Assembly: GCA_030426945.1 (NCBI GenBank)
Contig: JAUHXL010000020.1
Location: 1 to 35,065 of the forward strand
Direction of reading: 5' to 3'
Origin: a bacterium
GTDB taxonomy: Bacteria; Myxococcota_A; Bradymonadia; UBA7976; UBA1532
Length of the DNA: 35,065 nucleotides
The notes under the pieces are model-generated. The model saw only the letters and a list, made by a program, of their open reading frames with translations, was not told where the DNA came from and made no database searches. The stretch's first letter is position 1. Every line of letters starts with the position of its first letter. A program made the translations under genes and the position numbers. Positions 17,016 to 28,900 of this stretch are shown in pieces.

Positions 17016-18122
17016 GTGGGGAAGGTGACCTACCGAGGCGTCGGACTGGCGGCGCCCGACGCCGAGGCGATGGCGGGCCTGCTGGAGCGGGTGGACGGCT
17101 CGGGCGGCGCGTCCGTGCTGCTGTCGCGCCTCGACGACGGGGGACGCCGGGGCCTGCTGGAGCTGTTCTCGGCGGTCTTTCGCGCCGGCATGCACGCCGG
17201 CGTCGACGCCTCCATCGATCACCAGGCGCCGGCGCCCCCGCCGGCGGGCGAGCTCGGCGCGTCCGCCGCGCCGACCCCGCGGCCCGTTCGCACCCCGATT
17301 CAGGCCGTCGTCGAGCGCTTCCGCAACTCGGAGCTGACGTTGCCTCAGCTGCCCGAGGTGGGCGTCGAGCTCAACAAGCGCCTGACCGATCCCGACTTCG
17401 ACATCGCCAGCGTCGTCGAGCTGATCCGCCGGGACGCGACGCTGACCGCCAAGGTCATGGCCCTCGGCGCCTCACCGGTCTTCGCGGGGGGGGCTCGACC
17501 GCCGCGCTCGTTGCACGACGCCATCGTCCGCGTGGGCTCGCGGGAGCTGGTCAAGTACCTGATGGCCTTCACCAATCGCCGCCTGTTCTCGTTCAAGAGC
17601 TCGTCCGCGGCCGCGTCGATGCGCGATCTGTGGCAGCACAGCCTGGCCACCGCCGTCATGGCGGAGCAGCTGGCCGGGGAGGCCAAGGATCTGCACCCGG
17701 CGACCGCCTTCCTGCACGGCCTGCTGCACGACATCGGGCGCGCGCTGCTGCTGCAGATCTTCGATGAGCTGCCCGACGCACCCTACGGCCCCGACGAGGT
17801 GCAGCGCACCATCGACGCGCTGCACGGGCAGTTCGGCGCCACCCTGCTCAAGAAGTGGCGCTTCGACGAGTCCTTCGCCGAGGTGGCGATGTTCCATCAC
17901 CAACCGCAGAAGGCCTTCTCGAACCTCGAGATGGTGGCCGCGGTCGCGCTCGCCGACGTGGCGGCGTGTCGAATGGGGCTCGGCGACGAACAGCAGACCT
18001 TCGGGGACGAGGATCTCGCCCGGCACCCCTCGGCGCAGCTGCTGGGCATCTCCCCCGAGGCCCTCGACTTCGCGCAGCAGCAGGCGCGGCGCAACTTCGA
18101 CGCGATGGCCCAGCTGGTTTGA
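17016..18122 (+). CDS. HDOD-domain signalling protein
   Basis: A 368-residue cytoplasmic protein. Residues 1-85 are a helical N-terminal part I do not recognise, then a Pro/Ala linker, then an HDOD domain from about residue 95 with L-P-x-L-P-E-V and the H-G-L-L-H238-D239-I-G motif. HDOD proteins are non-catalytic relatives of HD phosphohydrolases used in bacterial signalling, often with c-di-GMP pathways and motility. The GTG at 17016 is favoured by GAGGAG five bases upstream; an in-frame ATG at 16974 has no such site. It diverges from the riboswitch-led gene, which hints at a shared signalling context. No output domain (GGDEF, EAL) is attached. Confidence 0.88.
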   Translation: MGKVTYRGVGLAAPDAEAMAGLLERVDGSGGASVLLSRLDDGGRRGLLELFSAVFRAGMHAGVDASIDHQAPAPPPAGELGASAAPTPRPVRTPIQAVVERFRNSELTLPQLPEVGVELNKRLTDPDFDIASVVELIRRDATLTAKVMALGASPVFAGGARPPRSLHDAIVRVGSRELVKYLMAFTNRRLFSFKSSSAAASMRDLWQHSLATAVMAEQLAGEAKDLHPATAFLHGLLHDIGRALLLQIFDELPDAPYGPDEVQRTIDALHGQFGATLLKKWRFDESFAEVAMFHHQPQKAFSNLEMVAAVALADVAACRMGLGDEQQTFGDEDLARHPSAQLLGISPEALDFAQQQARRNFDAMAQLV

Positions 18123-18163
18123 GAGGCTGTTCCCCCCGCCAGGCGCCCCGTCGCGCCGGCGGA

Positions 18164-18182
18164 GCGAGGCCGGGCCCCTCGC
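18164..18182. terminator. GC-rich hairpin between convergent genes
   Basis: GCGAGG (18164-18169) pairs with CCTCGC (18177-18182) over a seven-base loop in the 82-base gap between the HDOD gene and the convergent lipoprotein gene. No T tract. Possibly a bidirectional stop. Confidence 0.35.
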
Positions 18183-18204
18183 CGGGCGCCCCCGCCGAGG
18201 AGGT

Positions 18205-18834
18205 TCACTCCGCGCAGTAGTTGAGGTCGCGAACGCCGCTGACGGGACCGGCGCAGAAGCTGCCCGCGGGGCAGCGGGGGGCCGCGGGATCGCAGACGGC
18301 CACGCAGGTGCGCTGGCCCTCGCGGTCGAGGCAGGCGGTGCCGACCACGCAGTCCCCAGGGGCGCAGGCGGCGCCGGCGGGGGTCGCGCCGGCCGGCACG
18401 CAGACCGGCGCCGAGATGCCCTGGACCGGGCCGCACGTCTCGTCCGCCGCGCCGCAGCCGTCGCGCAGGGTGCAGGCGGTGACGCAGGCGCCCCAGCCGG
18501 AGCCCTCGATCTCGACGGCACAGAGCCCGTCGGCGCAGTCGTCGCCGGCGGGATCGCAGACCCGTCGGCAGGCTGTTCGGCCGAGGAAGGTCAAGCAGCT
18601 CGACCCCGGCGGGCACGCGGCGGCGTCGCAGGTCTGCGCCTGGATGCGGGTGACCGGGGCGAGGCAGAGGGTGTCGCCGGTCGCGGTCAGCCGGCAGTGC
18701 TCGCCGCGCGGGCAGCCGCGGTCATCGCGCGGATCACAGCCCTGGGTGGGCCCGGACTGGACCCCCTCGCCGCAGCCGAGCGCCAGCAGGGCGAGCAGCG
18801 GCGCGAGGACGCGGCGCGCCGCGCGCCTATCCAT
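18205..18834 (-). CDS. Cysteine-rich lipoprotein
   Basis: A 209-residue lipoprotein. The signal peptide ends A18-L-G-C21, with Cys21 the lipidation site. The mature chain contains 24 further cysteines, many in patterns C-x(4-6)-C-x(3-5)-C near Gly, Asp and Pro, so a compact disulfide-stabilised periplasmic or surface protein is expected. It matches no family I can name; such Cys-rich lipoproteins are common in Myxococcota. I chose the ATG at 18834 because it opens the signal peptide; its first eight bases overlap the stop codon (TAG) of the aminotransferase gene, implying translational coupling. Confidence 0.8.
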   Translation of the reverse strand: MDRRAARRVLAPLLALLALGCGEGVQSGPTQGCDPRDDRGCPRGEHCRLTATGDTLCLAPVTRIQAQTCDAAACPPGSSCLTFLGRTACRRVCDPAGDDCADGLCAVEIEGSGWGACVTACTLRDGCGAADETCGPVQGISAPVCVPAGATPAGAACAPGDCVVGTACLDREGQRTCVAVCDPAAPRCPAGSFCAGPVSGVRDLNYCAE

Positions 18835-19663
18835 CGGCGCACGCGTCGAAGTGGGCGCCGAGCGCCGCGAGCCGGTCCGCGGCGCCGGGCAGCTCGACGC
18901 CGTCCACGCTGCGCACGGGCGCGACCCGGAGGACGGCGTTGGTGACGAAGGCCGGCCCCTCGAGCAGGCGCGCGCGCGGCAGGGGGGCCTCGCGGGCGTC
19001 GAGGCCCTGATCGCGGGCCCAGTCGAGGACGACCGCGCGGGCGATGCCGGGCAGCAGATGCCCGTCATCGGCCGGCGTCCACAGGCCCCCGGCCTCGACG
19101 ACGAACACGTTGGTGGTCGCCCCCTCGAGCACGGCGTCGGTGGCGTCGCACCAGATGGGCTCGACGTCGTCGGGTGACTCGGCCAGCGCCATCACCGAGG
19201 CGAGGTAGCTGGCGGTCTTCAGGTGCGGCAGGGCGCGTCGCGGGGCCCGCACGGTGACGAGATCGACGCCGCGGGCGCGCTTGCGGGGGACGGCGTCGGG
19301 GAGGCGCGCCGCCGACACGACCACGGTGGGCGTCGGCCGGGCCGGCGGCCGCGGTCCCTCGCCGGGGCCGCGGCTGACCCGCAGGCGCACCATCACCTCG
19401 CCGCGCTGGAGGCCGTTCGCCTCGAGCACGGCGCCCACCGCCGCGCGCGGGTCGATCGTCAGCGGCGGGAAGCGCAGGGCGGCCAGCGTGGCGTGCAGGC
19501 GCGCGAGGTGTCGGTGGAGCGCGATGGGTCGTCCGTCCACCGCGCGCAGCGTCTCGAACGCGCCGTCGCCGTAGAGGAAACCTCGGTCGTCCGCGCGCAG
19601 GACGGGAAGGTGGGACGGGGCCAGCCGACCGTCGACCCAATGCATCGTGGGTGCTTCGGACAC
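18827..19663 (-). CDS. pabC: Class IV PLP-dependent aminotransferase, aminodeoxychorismate lyase-like
   Basis: A 278-residue fold-type IV PLP enzyme. The N-terminal motif R-G-F-L-Y-G-D-G-A-F-E-T and the C-terminal L-E-G-A-T-T-N-V-F phosphate-binding motif are both present, and the catalytic Lys is K149 in H-L-K-T. The late V-T-N-A-V-x-x-V-x-P-V motif is closer to 4-amino-4-deoxychorismate lyase (PabC, which releases p-aminobenzoate for folate) than to branched-chain or D-amino acid aminotransferase, but specificity cannot be fixed by eye. The GTG at 19663 has GGGGG seven bases upstream; an ATG six codons later (19645) is the alternative and starts the usual M-x-W-V-x-G. pabA/pabB are not nearby. 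It overlaps the following Cys-rich lipoprotein gene by eight bases. Confidence 0.83.
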   Translation of the reverse strand: MSEAPTMHWVDGRLAPSHLPVLRADDRGFLYGDGAFETLRAVDGRPIALHRHLARLHATLAALRFPPLTIDPRAAVGAVLEANGLQRGEVMVRLRVSRGPGEGPRPPARPTPTVVVSAARLPDAVPRKRARGVDLVTVRAPRRALPHLKTASYLASVMALAESPDDVEPIWCDATDAVLEGATTNVFVVEAGGLWTPADDGHLLPGIARAVVLDWARDQGLDAREAPLPRARLLEGPAFVTNAVLRVAPVRSVDGVELPGAADRLAALGAHFDACADG

Positions 19664-19698
19664 GCGCGAACCCCCAGCCGATGGGCACGCCAAGCGGG

Positions 19699-19727
19699 TT
19701 GTGCTCCCCGGGGGCGCTTTGTACCAT
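19699..19727 (+). promoter_or_regulatory. Promoter of the giant TPR gene
   Basis: TTGTGC (19699-19704) is followed after exactly 17 bases by TACCAT (19722-19727). It lies between the divergent aminotransferase gene and the giant gene and points at the latter. Confidence 0.5.
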
Positions 19728-19734
19728 GCGACCG

Positions 19735-19922
19735 CTTTGGCCGAGTGTTTTTCGTGGAAGCATCGGACCTGTCGGGTCCCGCCGTGCGCGGCGGCCGGGC
19801 AGGGTGGCGTATCGGCCCGTATCCGACCGTTCGAGCCCGCAGCAGCGGCGCTCGGACGGCCCGCGCGGGCGTGAGCGATCGACGGCATCACGTCGGGTCG
19901 CGCGGCATTCGAGTTGCCCCAA
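19735..19922 (+). other. Long structured leader of the giant TPR gene
   Basis: If the promoter at 19699-19727 is right, the message has a leader of about 190 bases. It contains hairpins such as CCGCCG/CGGCGG (19779-19794, four-base loop) and GGACC/GGTCC just before it. No known riboswitch signature is seen, and there is no good ribosome-binding site before the ATG at 19923. Confidence 0.35.
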
Positions 19923-22900
19923 ATGGACAAGGACCTGGAGAGCTACCGCAGCCAGCTGGCGAGCAACCCGGACGACGCCGAGGCGCTCGCGAGGCTGGAG
20001 GCTGCGCTGCTGAAAGCCGGTGACTGGGACGGGCTGGTGGCCCTGACGGCGGAGCGGGTGGACGGGCTCGACCCCGCCGAGGCCGCGGACGCCTGGGAAC
20101 GCCTGGTGCTGGACCTCGTCGAGCACGGCGAGACGCTGGAGGATCTGTCCTCGGCGTCCCGGCTGGCGCTCGTCGTGGGTCGCGTCTACGACGTCCGGCT
20201 CGACCGCACCGACGAGGCGATGCTGAGCTTTCAGCGCGCCTTCCAGCTCGACCAGGCCAACGTCGAGGCCCTCGAGGCTGCCCGGGCGTCCTACGAGGTC
20301 CGCGGCAACTGGGAGCTGGTGCTGCAGCTCTACACGCTGCAGGCCCAGGCCACGGAGCACCCCGAGGCGCAGGCGGAGGTGCTGCTGGCGATGGCGGACG
20401 TCTGCCTGAACCGGCTGGACCGACCGACCGACGCCGTCGTGTGCGTCCGTCAGGCGTTGCAGCTGGTGCCGGAGCATCCGGGCGCCGCGCCCTACGCGGA
20501 GCTGCTCAGCTCGGCGGAGCGCGACGTCCTCGCGCGCGTCGAGGGCAAGGTGCGCGCCGCGGAGGCCACCCGCGATCCGCGCCAGCGATCGGCGCTGCTC
20601 GTCGAGGCGGCGGAGCTGGTGTTCCAGGTGACGCCCCACGACCCGCGCACCGAGACGCTGCTGCAGCAGGTGCTGGAGGCGGATCCACGCAACGAGGCGG
20701 CCCGCACGCTGTACGAGCAGTTCCTCGAGGCCAACGCGCGCTGGGCGGATCTGGTCGAGTACCTGGTCGGCCGGGCCGAGGCGACGGCCCGCAAGGGCGA
20801 CCGCCAGGCGATCTATCAGCGGCTCGCGCTGGTGGCGCAGAGCGCGATGGGGGATCCCGCCCAGGCGGTGAAGTGGCACCGCGAGGTGCTCAAGCTGAAC
20901 CCGGTCGAGCACGACTCGCTGAACTACTGCGTCGACTACTACAGCGAGCGCGAGCAGTGGCTGGATCTCGTCGAGGTCTACGAGGCGGCCCTGCGCACCC
21001 GGCACCGCGGCGGCAACGAGTCCGCGATGCTGGTGCAGATCGCGATGATCCTCTGGAAGAAGGTCGAGGATCTCGACGCCGCCGAGAACTACTTCAAGCG
21101 CATCAAGCTCAACGATCCCCGCAACGGGCTGATGCTGCAGTTCTACAGCGAGTTCTACCAGGCGCGCAGCGACTGGAAGCGCCTGCTCGGGGTGCTGGCG
21201 TCACGCCAGAACAACGAGACCTCGGTCGACGCCAAGATCGGCATCGGCCTCGAGATGGCCAAGGTGGCCGAGCACGAGCTGGGCAATCTCGAGAAGGCGA
21301 TCGACATCTGGAAGTCGATCCTCAAGCTCCAGGGCGAGCACGTGGTCGCGCGCGACAACCTGCGTCGCCTGTTTCACAGCACCGGCAAGTGGAACGCCCT
21401 GCTCGAGTTCCTCAAGGAGGACCTCAAGCTCGCCGCCGACGACGCGGTCGACGAGCAGGTGGGCATCTACGAGCAGATGATCGCGATCTACCGCGACCAG
21501 CTGAACCTGCCGGTGATGGTGATCAACACCTACAACCAGATCCTGCAGGTGGATCCCACCAACGCCGAGGCCCTCGACGCGCTGCAGCAGAAGTACGAAG
21601 CGAGCGCGCGCTGGAACGACCTGATCGGCATCCTGAAGCGGCGGGTCGACGCGGCGCAGGCCCGCGGTGACGAGGACGAGGTGGTCGCGCTCGACCGCCA
21701 GATCGCCCAGCTGTGGCTGGAGAAGTTCTCGAACCCGAACCAGGCGATCGAGTACCTCGAGGGCATCCTCGAGCTGCGGCCGGCCGACGACCAGGCCATC
21801 AGCCAGCTGATCGAGATCTACCGTCACCGCAAGGACTGGCGGGCGCTGTACGGCATCTACCGGCGCCAGCTGGAGCTGCTGACCGGCGACGCGCGGCTCG
21901 ACCGGATGGTCGAGATGGCTCGGATCGCCGCCAAGCGCCTCGACGAGAAGGAAGAGGCGATCGATCTCTGGCGGCAGGTGATCGAGGCCCGGCCCGGTCA
22001 GGCGAAGGGCTGGGACGCCCTCGAGACGCTGTACCAGAAGACGGAGCGGTGGGACGATCTCGCGCACCTGTACCGCGACCGCATCGCCGGGCTGGAGCCG
22101 GACGCGCGCGTCGAGCAGCTCAAGAAGCTGGGGGCGGTCTACGCGGAGCGCCTCGACGACGAGGCCCGGGCCGCGGACGCCTGGCGTGACGTGCTCGCCC
22201 TGCAGCCGGGGGAGCTGCACGCCGAGACGTACCTGCGCGAGCTGTACCTCCGGCGCGCCGACTGGGACGCGCTGACCGCCCTCTACGGCGACAAGGGCGA
22301 CTGGGAAGGGCTGGTGCGCCTGCTCGGTGGGGTGGCGGCCGACGCGCCCGACGTCGCCACGCGCGTGGAGCTCCTGCGCCGCATGGCCCAGGTCTGCCTC
22401 GTCGAGCTCGACAACGAGTCGGCCGGGGTGGAGTGCTGGGAGCGCATCCTCGACGAGGACGCCGACAACCTCGAGGCGGCCCGCACGCTGGGGCCGTACT
22501 ACGCGCGCACCGAGCAGTGGGATCGGCTGGTCGCGGTCTTCGAGGTCATCCTGCGCGACGACCCGGAGGATCCGGTCGTCGTGATGACCGATCTCGCGCG
22601 GGTGCACGAGCAGCACCGCGGCGACGTGGCGCTGGCCTACGGTTGGAACGCTCAGGCGCTGCACCGGGCCCCCGAGCGGGAGGGCCTGCTGGAGGAGGCG
22701 CGGCGAACGGCCGGCGCGAGCGGGCAGTACACGGAGCTCGCCGAGCTGCTCGAGTCGATGGTCGAGGAGGTCGACTCGGTCGAGGTGGAGGTGCGCCTGC
22801 GCCGTGTCCTGGCCGAGATCTGCGCCGAGGAGCTGGGGCGCAACGAGGACGCGGCCCTGCACTACGAGCGCGTCCGCGCCCTGGACGGGGACAGCGACGC

Positions 22901-25900
22901 GGTGCTCGCCGCGCTGGAGTCGCTGTATCAGAAGCTCGGCGCCTGGGAGCAGCTGCGCGCGATCTATGATCGGCAGCTCGACCGCGCGGACGAGCCCACC
23001 GATCAGGCGCGCATCCTCGTCGACATCGGGCGGCTGCACGAGACGGTGCTCGACGACGCCACCGAGGCGCAGGCGGTCTACGCTCGCCTGCGCGATCTCG
23101 AGCCGACGAACCTCGACGCCCTGCGGGGCCTGCAGCGGCTGGCCGAGCGCGCCGAGGACACCCGGGCGCTCGCGGATTACGTGGCCGCGGAGCTCGCCCT
23201 CGTCGACGCGCCGGCCGACATCGCGAGCCTGCGCTTCCGCCTGGGCCAGCTCGCGGAGCGGCAGGGCGAGCTCGAGGAGGCGCTCGAGGCCTTCGCCGAG
23301 GTGCTGTCGCTGGATCCGGAGCACATCGGCGCGGTGAAGGCCCTCGAGAACTTCCTCGACGGGGCGCTCGGCGCGCGCGCCGCCGAGATCCTCGAGCCCT
23401 ACATGCGGGCCCACGAGGAGTGGTCCAGCCTGCGGCGGGTGCTCGAGCTGCAGGTCGAGGGCAGCGATGATCCCGACTTCCGCGCCGCCCGGCTGCGTGA
23501 GGTCGCGGGCCTGCGCGAGCGGGCGCTGTCGGATCCGCGGGGCGCCTTCGACACCTGGCGCCGGCTGCTGGTCGAGGCCCGGGGCGACGCGACGGTGCGG
23601 GCCGAGATCGAGCGGCTGGCCGCGGAGCTCGCCGCCTGGGAAGAGGTCGCGGCGCTCTACGGGCGCTTCGCGATCGGCGGTGATCTGGCCGACGAGGACG
23701 CGGCGCTGAGCGCGCTGTACAGCCGGCGGCTGGCCGCGCTGCTCGAGGACCGACTGGCCCGCTTCGCCGACGCCCGCGCGACGCTCGAGGCGCTGCTGGT
23801 GGAGCAGGGCGACGATCTGGCCACGCTGGAGGCGGTCGATCGGCTGACCTCGCGGCTCGAAGACTGGCGCGGCCTCGTCGAGGTCTGTGAGCGCCGCCTC
23901 CCGCTGCTCGACGGGGCCGACGCGCGGGTCGAGACGCTCTTCCGCGTGGGTGATCTGTGGGAAGAGGTGCTCGACGAGCCGGAGAACGCGGTCGACGTGT
24001 ACCGCAGGGTGCTCGGGGAGCAGCCGGCCAACGAGCGCGCGCTGGCGGCGCTCGAGCGCATCTTCCGCAACGTGGGGCGGTGGCGCGATCTGGCGGATCT
24101 GCTCGAGGAACGCCTGGCGGACGCCGACGGTGAGGCGCGCATCCCGCTGGCCTTCCAGCTGGGTCAGGTGCTGGAGACGAAGCTCGACGCGCCCGACGAG
24201 GCGGTCGAGCGCTACGCCGACGTCCTGGCGCAGGCGGCCGATCACGAGCCGGCGATCGACGCCCTCGAGACGCTGCTGATGGACGACGCCGACGAGGCGC
24301 GCGTCCTGCGGCACCGCATCTGCGAGGTGCTCGAGCCCATCTACGCGGCCCGCGACGACTGGCAGTCCGGCGTCCACCTGCTGCAGGTGCGCCTGACGGA
24401 CGCGCGCACCGACGCCGAGCGCGTGGACCTGCACGCGCGCATCGCGCGCACCTACGAGGATCGCGCGGCTGATCCAGTGGCGGCCTTCGCCAGCTACGGC
24501 GCGGCCTTCGCCGAGGACTTCGGCAACGCGGACGTGCTCGCGCAGCTCGAGCGCCTCGCCGAGACCCTGGGCAGCTGGCCGGAGCTGGCCGCCGTGCTGC
24601 GCCGCGGGCTGGACGATCCGGAGCGGGCCGCCGCGCTGGATCCCGCGCTGCGCCGCGCGATGACCGCCCGGGTGGCGGCGCTCTACGAGGAGCGCGTGGG
24701 CGATCTGCACGAGGCCATCGCCTTCAACCGCCGGATGGTCGAGGAGGACGAGGCCGACGCCGAGGCGCTCGCGTCGCTCGACCGCCTCTACGGCCGCGTC
24801 GACGACGTCGAGGCGCTCGCCGAGGTGCTCGAGCGCCGCATTGACCTCACCCTGGACGCGCCGGCGCAGGCGGCCCTGTGCTTCCGGCTCGGCGCCCTGC
24901 TCGAGGAGCGGCTGGACCAGCCCGAGCGCGCCATCACGGTGTACCGGCGCGTGCGGATCGACATCGCCCCCGACGACCTGCGGGCCCATCAGGCCCTGGA
25001 GCGGCTGTACGCGGCCGCCGCGGACTGGGAGGCGCTCGTCGAGGTCGTGCTCGATCACGCGGAGCTGACCGAGGACGACGCGGGCACCATCGCGCTGCTG
25101 TTCCGCGCGGCCCGCACGTACGAGGACGCGCTCGACAACCCGGAGGCCGCGGTCGACGTCTACCGCCGGGTGCTGGCCATCGACGAGGCCCATCGAGACG
25201 CGCTGGCGCAGCTGGACCGCCTCTTCGGGCTGCTGGCGCGGCCGATCGATCTGCTGGACGTCCTGGAGCAGGAGCGGGCGCTGGCCCGCGACGACGCGGA
25301 GCGCAACGCCTTCGAGTACCGCATCGGTTGCCTGCAGCGTGACGCGCTCGGCGAGCTGTCGCGGGCGGTCCTGGCCTTCCAGGCCGTGCTGGCCCGGGAT
25401 CCCATGCACGCCGAGGCCCGCGGGGCGCTCGAGGGGCTGTTGGAGGCGCCGGAGGTGCGGCTCGAGGCGGCGCGCATCCTGGTCCCGCTGTACGAGGACG
25501 ACGGCGCCTGGCAGCGCCTGCGGGACACGCTGCACGGCACGCTGGAGGATCTGGACGATCCCACCGAGCAGGTCGAGACGCTGGAGCGCATCGCGACCAT
25601 CGAGGAGGCCTACCTCGATGATCAGGCGGGGGCCTTCGCCTCTCTGGCCGAGGCCTATCGGCGGGGCGAAGCCAAGGCCGCGCTGGAGCCGGAGCTGGAG
25701 CGCCTGGCGGATCCGCTGGGCAACCTGGCGGAGCTGGCCGATCTGTTCGCCGAGGTGATCCCCCTCGCGCCCGAGCGCGCGGTGGATCTGCATGTCAAGG
25801 TGGCGAACCTGGCCGAGCACCGGCTCGACGACGCCGAGCGCGCCATCGGGGAGCTGCGCGAGGTGCTGCTGCTCGAGCCCGAGAGCCGGGCGGCCCTCGA

Positions 25901-28900
25901 CGGCCTCGAGCGCCTGTACGAGCGAACGGGCGACGCCGAGTCGCTCGTCGAGGTGCTCGACCGCAAGGCGGAGCCGGCCGAGGACGTCGATGCGCGCAAG
26001 GCCCTGTTCCGGCGGATGGCCGGGATCCAGGAGGACGTCCTGGGGGACGCGGCGGCCGCCATCGACACCTGGCGGCGCGTGCTGGCCGAGGACGAGGCGG
26101 ATCTCACGGCGCTCGACGCGCTGGAGCGGCTGCTGGGTCAGACGGAGCGCTGGGGCGAGCAGGCCTCGCTCTTCGAGCACCGCCTCGGCATCGCCAGCAG
26201 CGGGGCCGCGCGCGCCGACATCGAGTACCGCCTGGCGCAGGTCTGTGAGGTCCGGCTGGCGGACGGGCAGCGCGCCCTGGATCTGTACCGGGCCGCGCTG
26301 GCCGAGGTGCCGAACCACCCGGGCACGCGGGAGGCGCTGGCGGGGCTCTTCGCGGAGCCCGCGCGGGCCGAGGCGGCGGGCATCGACCGCCTGCAGGTGG
26401 CGCGCATCCTGGAGCCCCTCTATCGAGCGGACGGCGACGACGCCGCGCTGGTGACGGTGCTGGACGTGCGGCAGGCCGCGCTGCTGGACGATCCCGTCGA
26501 GCGCTGCGCGCTGCTGAACGAGGTGGCGGAGCGCCGCGAGGGCGCGCTGGACGATCCCGAGGGCGCCTTCGATACGCGCGCCCAGGTGCTGGCCCTGATG
26601 CCGGAGGACGCGGACAACCGGGCCAGCCTGCACCGGATGGCGGAGCGCACGGGGCGCTGGGACGAGCTCGCCCTGCGCCTGGACGAGGCCGCCGCGGGCG
26701 CGTTGGATCCGGATCTCAAGGTGGCCCTGCTGTCGAGCCTGGGCCGGGTGCACGAGACGCGGCGGCACGACGACGCCGCGGCGCGGGACACCTACCGCGA
26801 GGTCCTCGACATCGAGCCCGGCAACCGCGCGGCGACCGAGGCGCTCGTCGAGCTGTTCTCCCGCACGGCCGCCTGGGAGGAGCTCGTGCAGCTCTACCTG
26901 GACCAGGCCGAGGCGTCGCTCGAGCCGGAGGAGCAGAAGGCCCTCTACTTCAAGGTCTGTCAGCTGCTCGAGGACGTCATCGACGACGTCGACCGCGCGA
27001 TCGCGACCTACCGCAAGGTGCTCGAGATCGAGCCCGACAACGCGCAGGCCTTCCAGGCGCTGGAGCGCTTCTTCGTTCAGCAGGGGCGCTGGGTGGATCT
27101 GGCCGAGCTGCTGCGCGACGAGATCCAGTACGCCGAGGCGGCGGACCAGCGGGCCGATCTTCGCCACCGGCTCGCCGAGGTGCTCGAGGCGCAGCTCGAC
27201 GATCTGCACGGCGCCGTCGAGGCGTGGCGGACCACGCTGACCGACGACGCGCCGGACCACGCGGCGTCGCTCGAGGCCCTCGAGCGCCTGCTGATCGAGC
27301 TCGACGACGACGAGGCGGCTCAGCGGCTGCAGGTGGCGGGCATCCTCGAGCCGATCTACGCCGACGCGGCGCGGTGGGACGACTGGGTCATGGTGATGGA
27401 GGTCGCCCTGACCTATCAGGATGATCGCTGGCAGCGCCTCGACATCCTCACCCGCATCGCCCGCACGCAAGAGGAGAAGCTCGCCGCGCCGGAGGCCGCC
27501 TTCGCCGCCTACAGCCGGGCCTTCGTCTTCGACTACGGCAACCCGGAGCTGCAGGCGGAGCTCGATCGCCTCGCCGCGCAGCTGGGCCTGTGGCAGGGGC
27601 TGGTCGAGACCTACCTGACCGGTATCGAGGGCTTCCAGGATCTCGACGCCGCCGTCGAGATCCTGGCCAAGGTGGCGCGCACCTTCGACGCGCGCCTGAG
27701 CGACGCGGATCGCGCCATCGAGTGTTACCGGCGCGTGCTGGCGATCGACGAGACGAACGCCGAGGCGCTCAACGCGCTCGAGCGCATCCTGGCCGCCGAG
27801 TCGCGGCACCAGGATCTGGTGACGGTGCTGTCGCGCAAGGCGGATCTCGCCCGCGACGTGATGGAGAAGAAGGAGCTGCTCTACCGGATCTGCGAGATCT
27901 GGGAGGAGGTGCTCGACCGTCCCGATCAGGCGATCGACACGTACCGGCGCATCTTCGAGGAGGATCCGGAGGACCAGAACGCGGTCGAGGCGCTCATCCG
28001 CCTCTACGAGCGGACGGCCCAGTGGGAGCTGCTCGTCGAGGTGCTGCAGGAGAAGCTCGACGCGGCCAACGACGACGAGGAGCGCAAGGCCATCCTGTAC
28101 CGGATCGCGCGCACCTACGAGGAGCAGCTGAAGGATCCGGACGAGACGATCCTGACGTATCGGTCGGTGCTCGAGTCGGATCCGACAGACCGCCGGGCGC
28201 TCGAGGCGCTCGACCGGCTGTACAGCCGCGAGGGCCGCTGGGGCGAGCTCATCGATCTGCTCGAGGGCGAGCGCGACGCCTTCGAGGGCGAGGACACCGC
28301 GCGGGCGGACGCCATCGAGCTGCGCATCGCCGATGTGCTCGAGCATCAGCTGCACCAGGTGGAGCAGGCCATCGAGCGCTACGGGGAGATCCTGAAGCGC
28401 CAGCCGGGGAACGCCGACGCGCGGCGCGCGCTGGAGCGTTTGCTGGGCGACGAGAGCCACCGCCTGACCGCGGGCCGCGTGCTCGAGCCCTACTACGAAG
28501 CGCAGGACGAGCCGGAGGCGCTCGCCCGCGTCTACGAGCTGCAGCTGCTCGACCTCGACGACCCTTCGGAGCGCATCGATCTGCTCAAGCGCCTCGCCGA
28601 GCTGCGCTACGCGGTGTTGAAGCACCCGCGGAGCGCCTTCGAGAGCTACGCGCGCGCGTTCCAGGAGGAGACGACCGATCCGGACGTGCTGCAGGCCCTG
28701 CACGACCTGGCCGACGAGCTGACCCTGCATGATCGGCTGGCCGATCTGTACCGCGACCGGGTGGCGCAGACCCTGGACACCGAGATCGCCCGGGATCTAC
28801 ACCGGCGCCTGGCCCGCATCTACGACGGCAAGCTGGACGATCATCGCGCGGCGGTCGAGTCGTGGCAGGCGGTGCTGAACACCGACAACTATGACCCGGA

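Noticed and set aside
21201-28730. Minus-strand open frame of about 2,500 codons opposite the giant TPR gene
   Set aside because: It mirrors the GC-biased third positions of the real gene, reads as Val/Leu/Arg/Gln-rich sequence with no domain motif, and has no ribosome-binding site or promoter.
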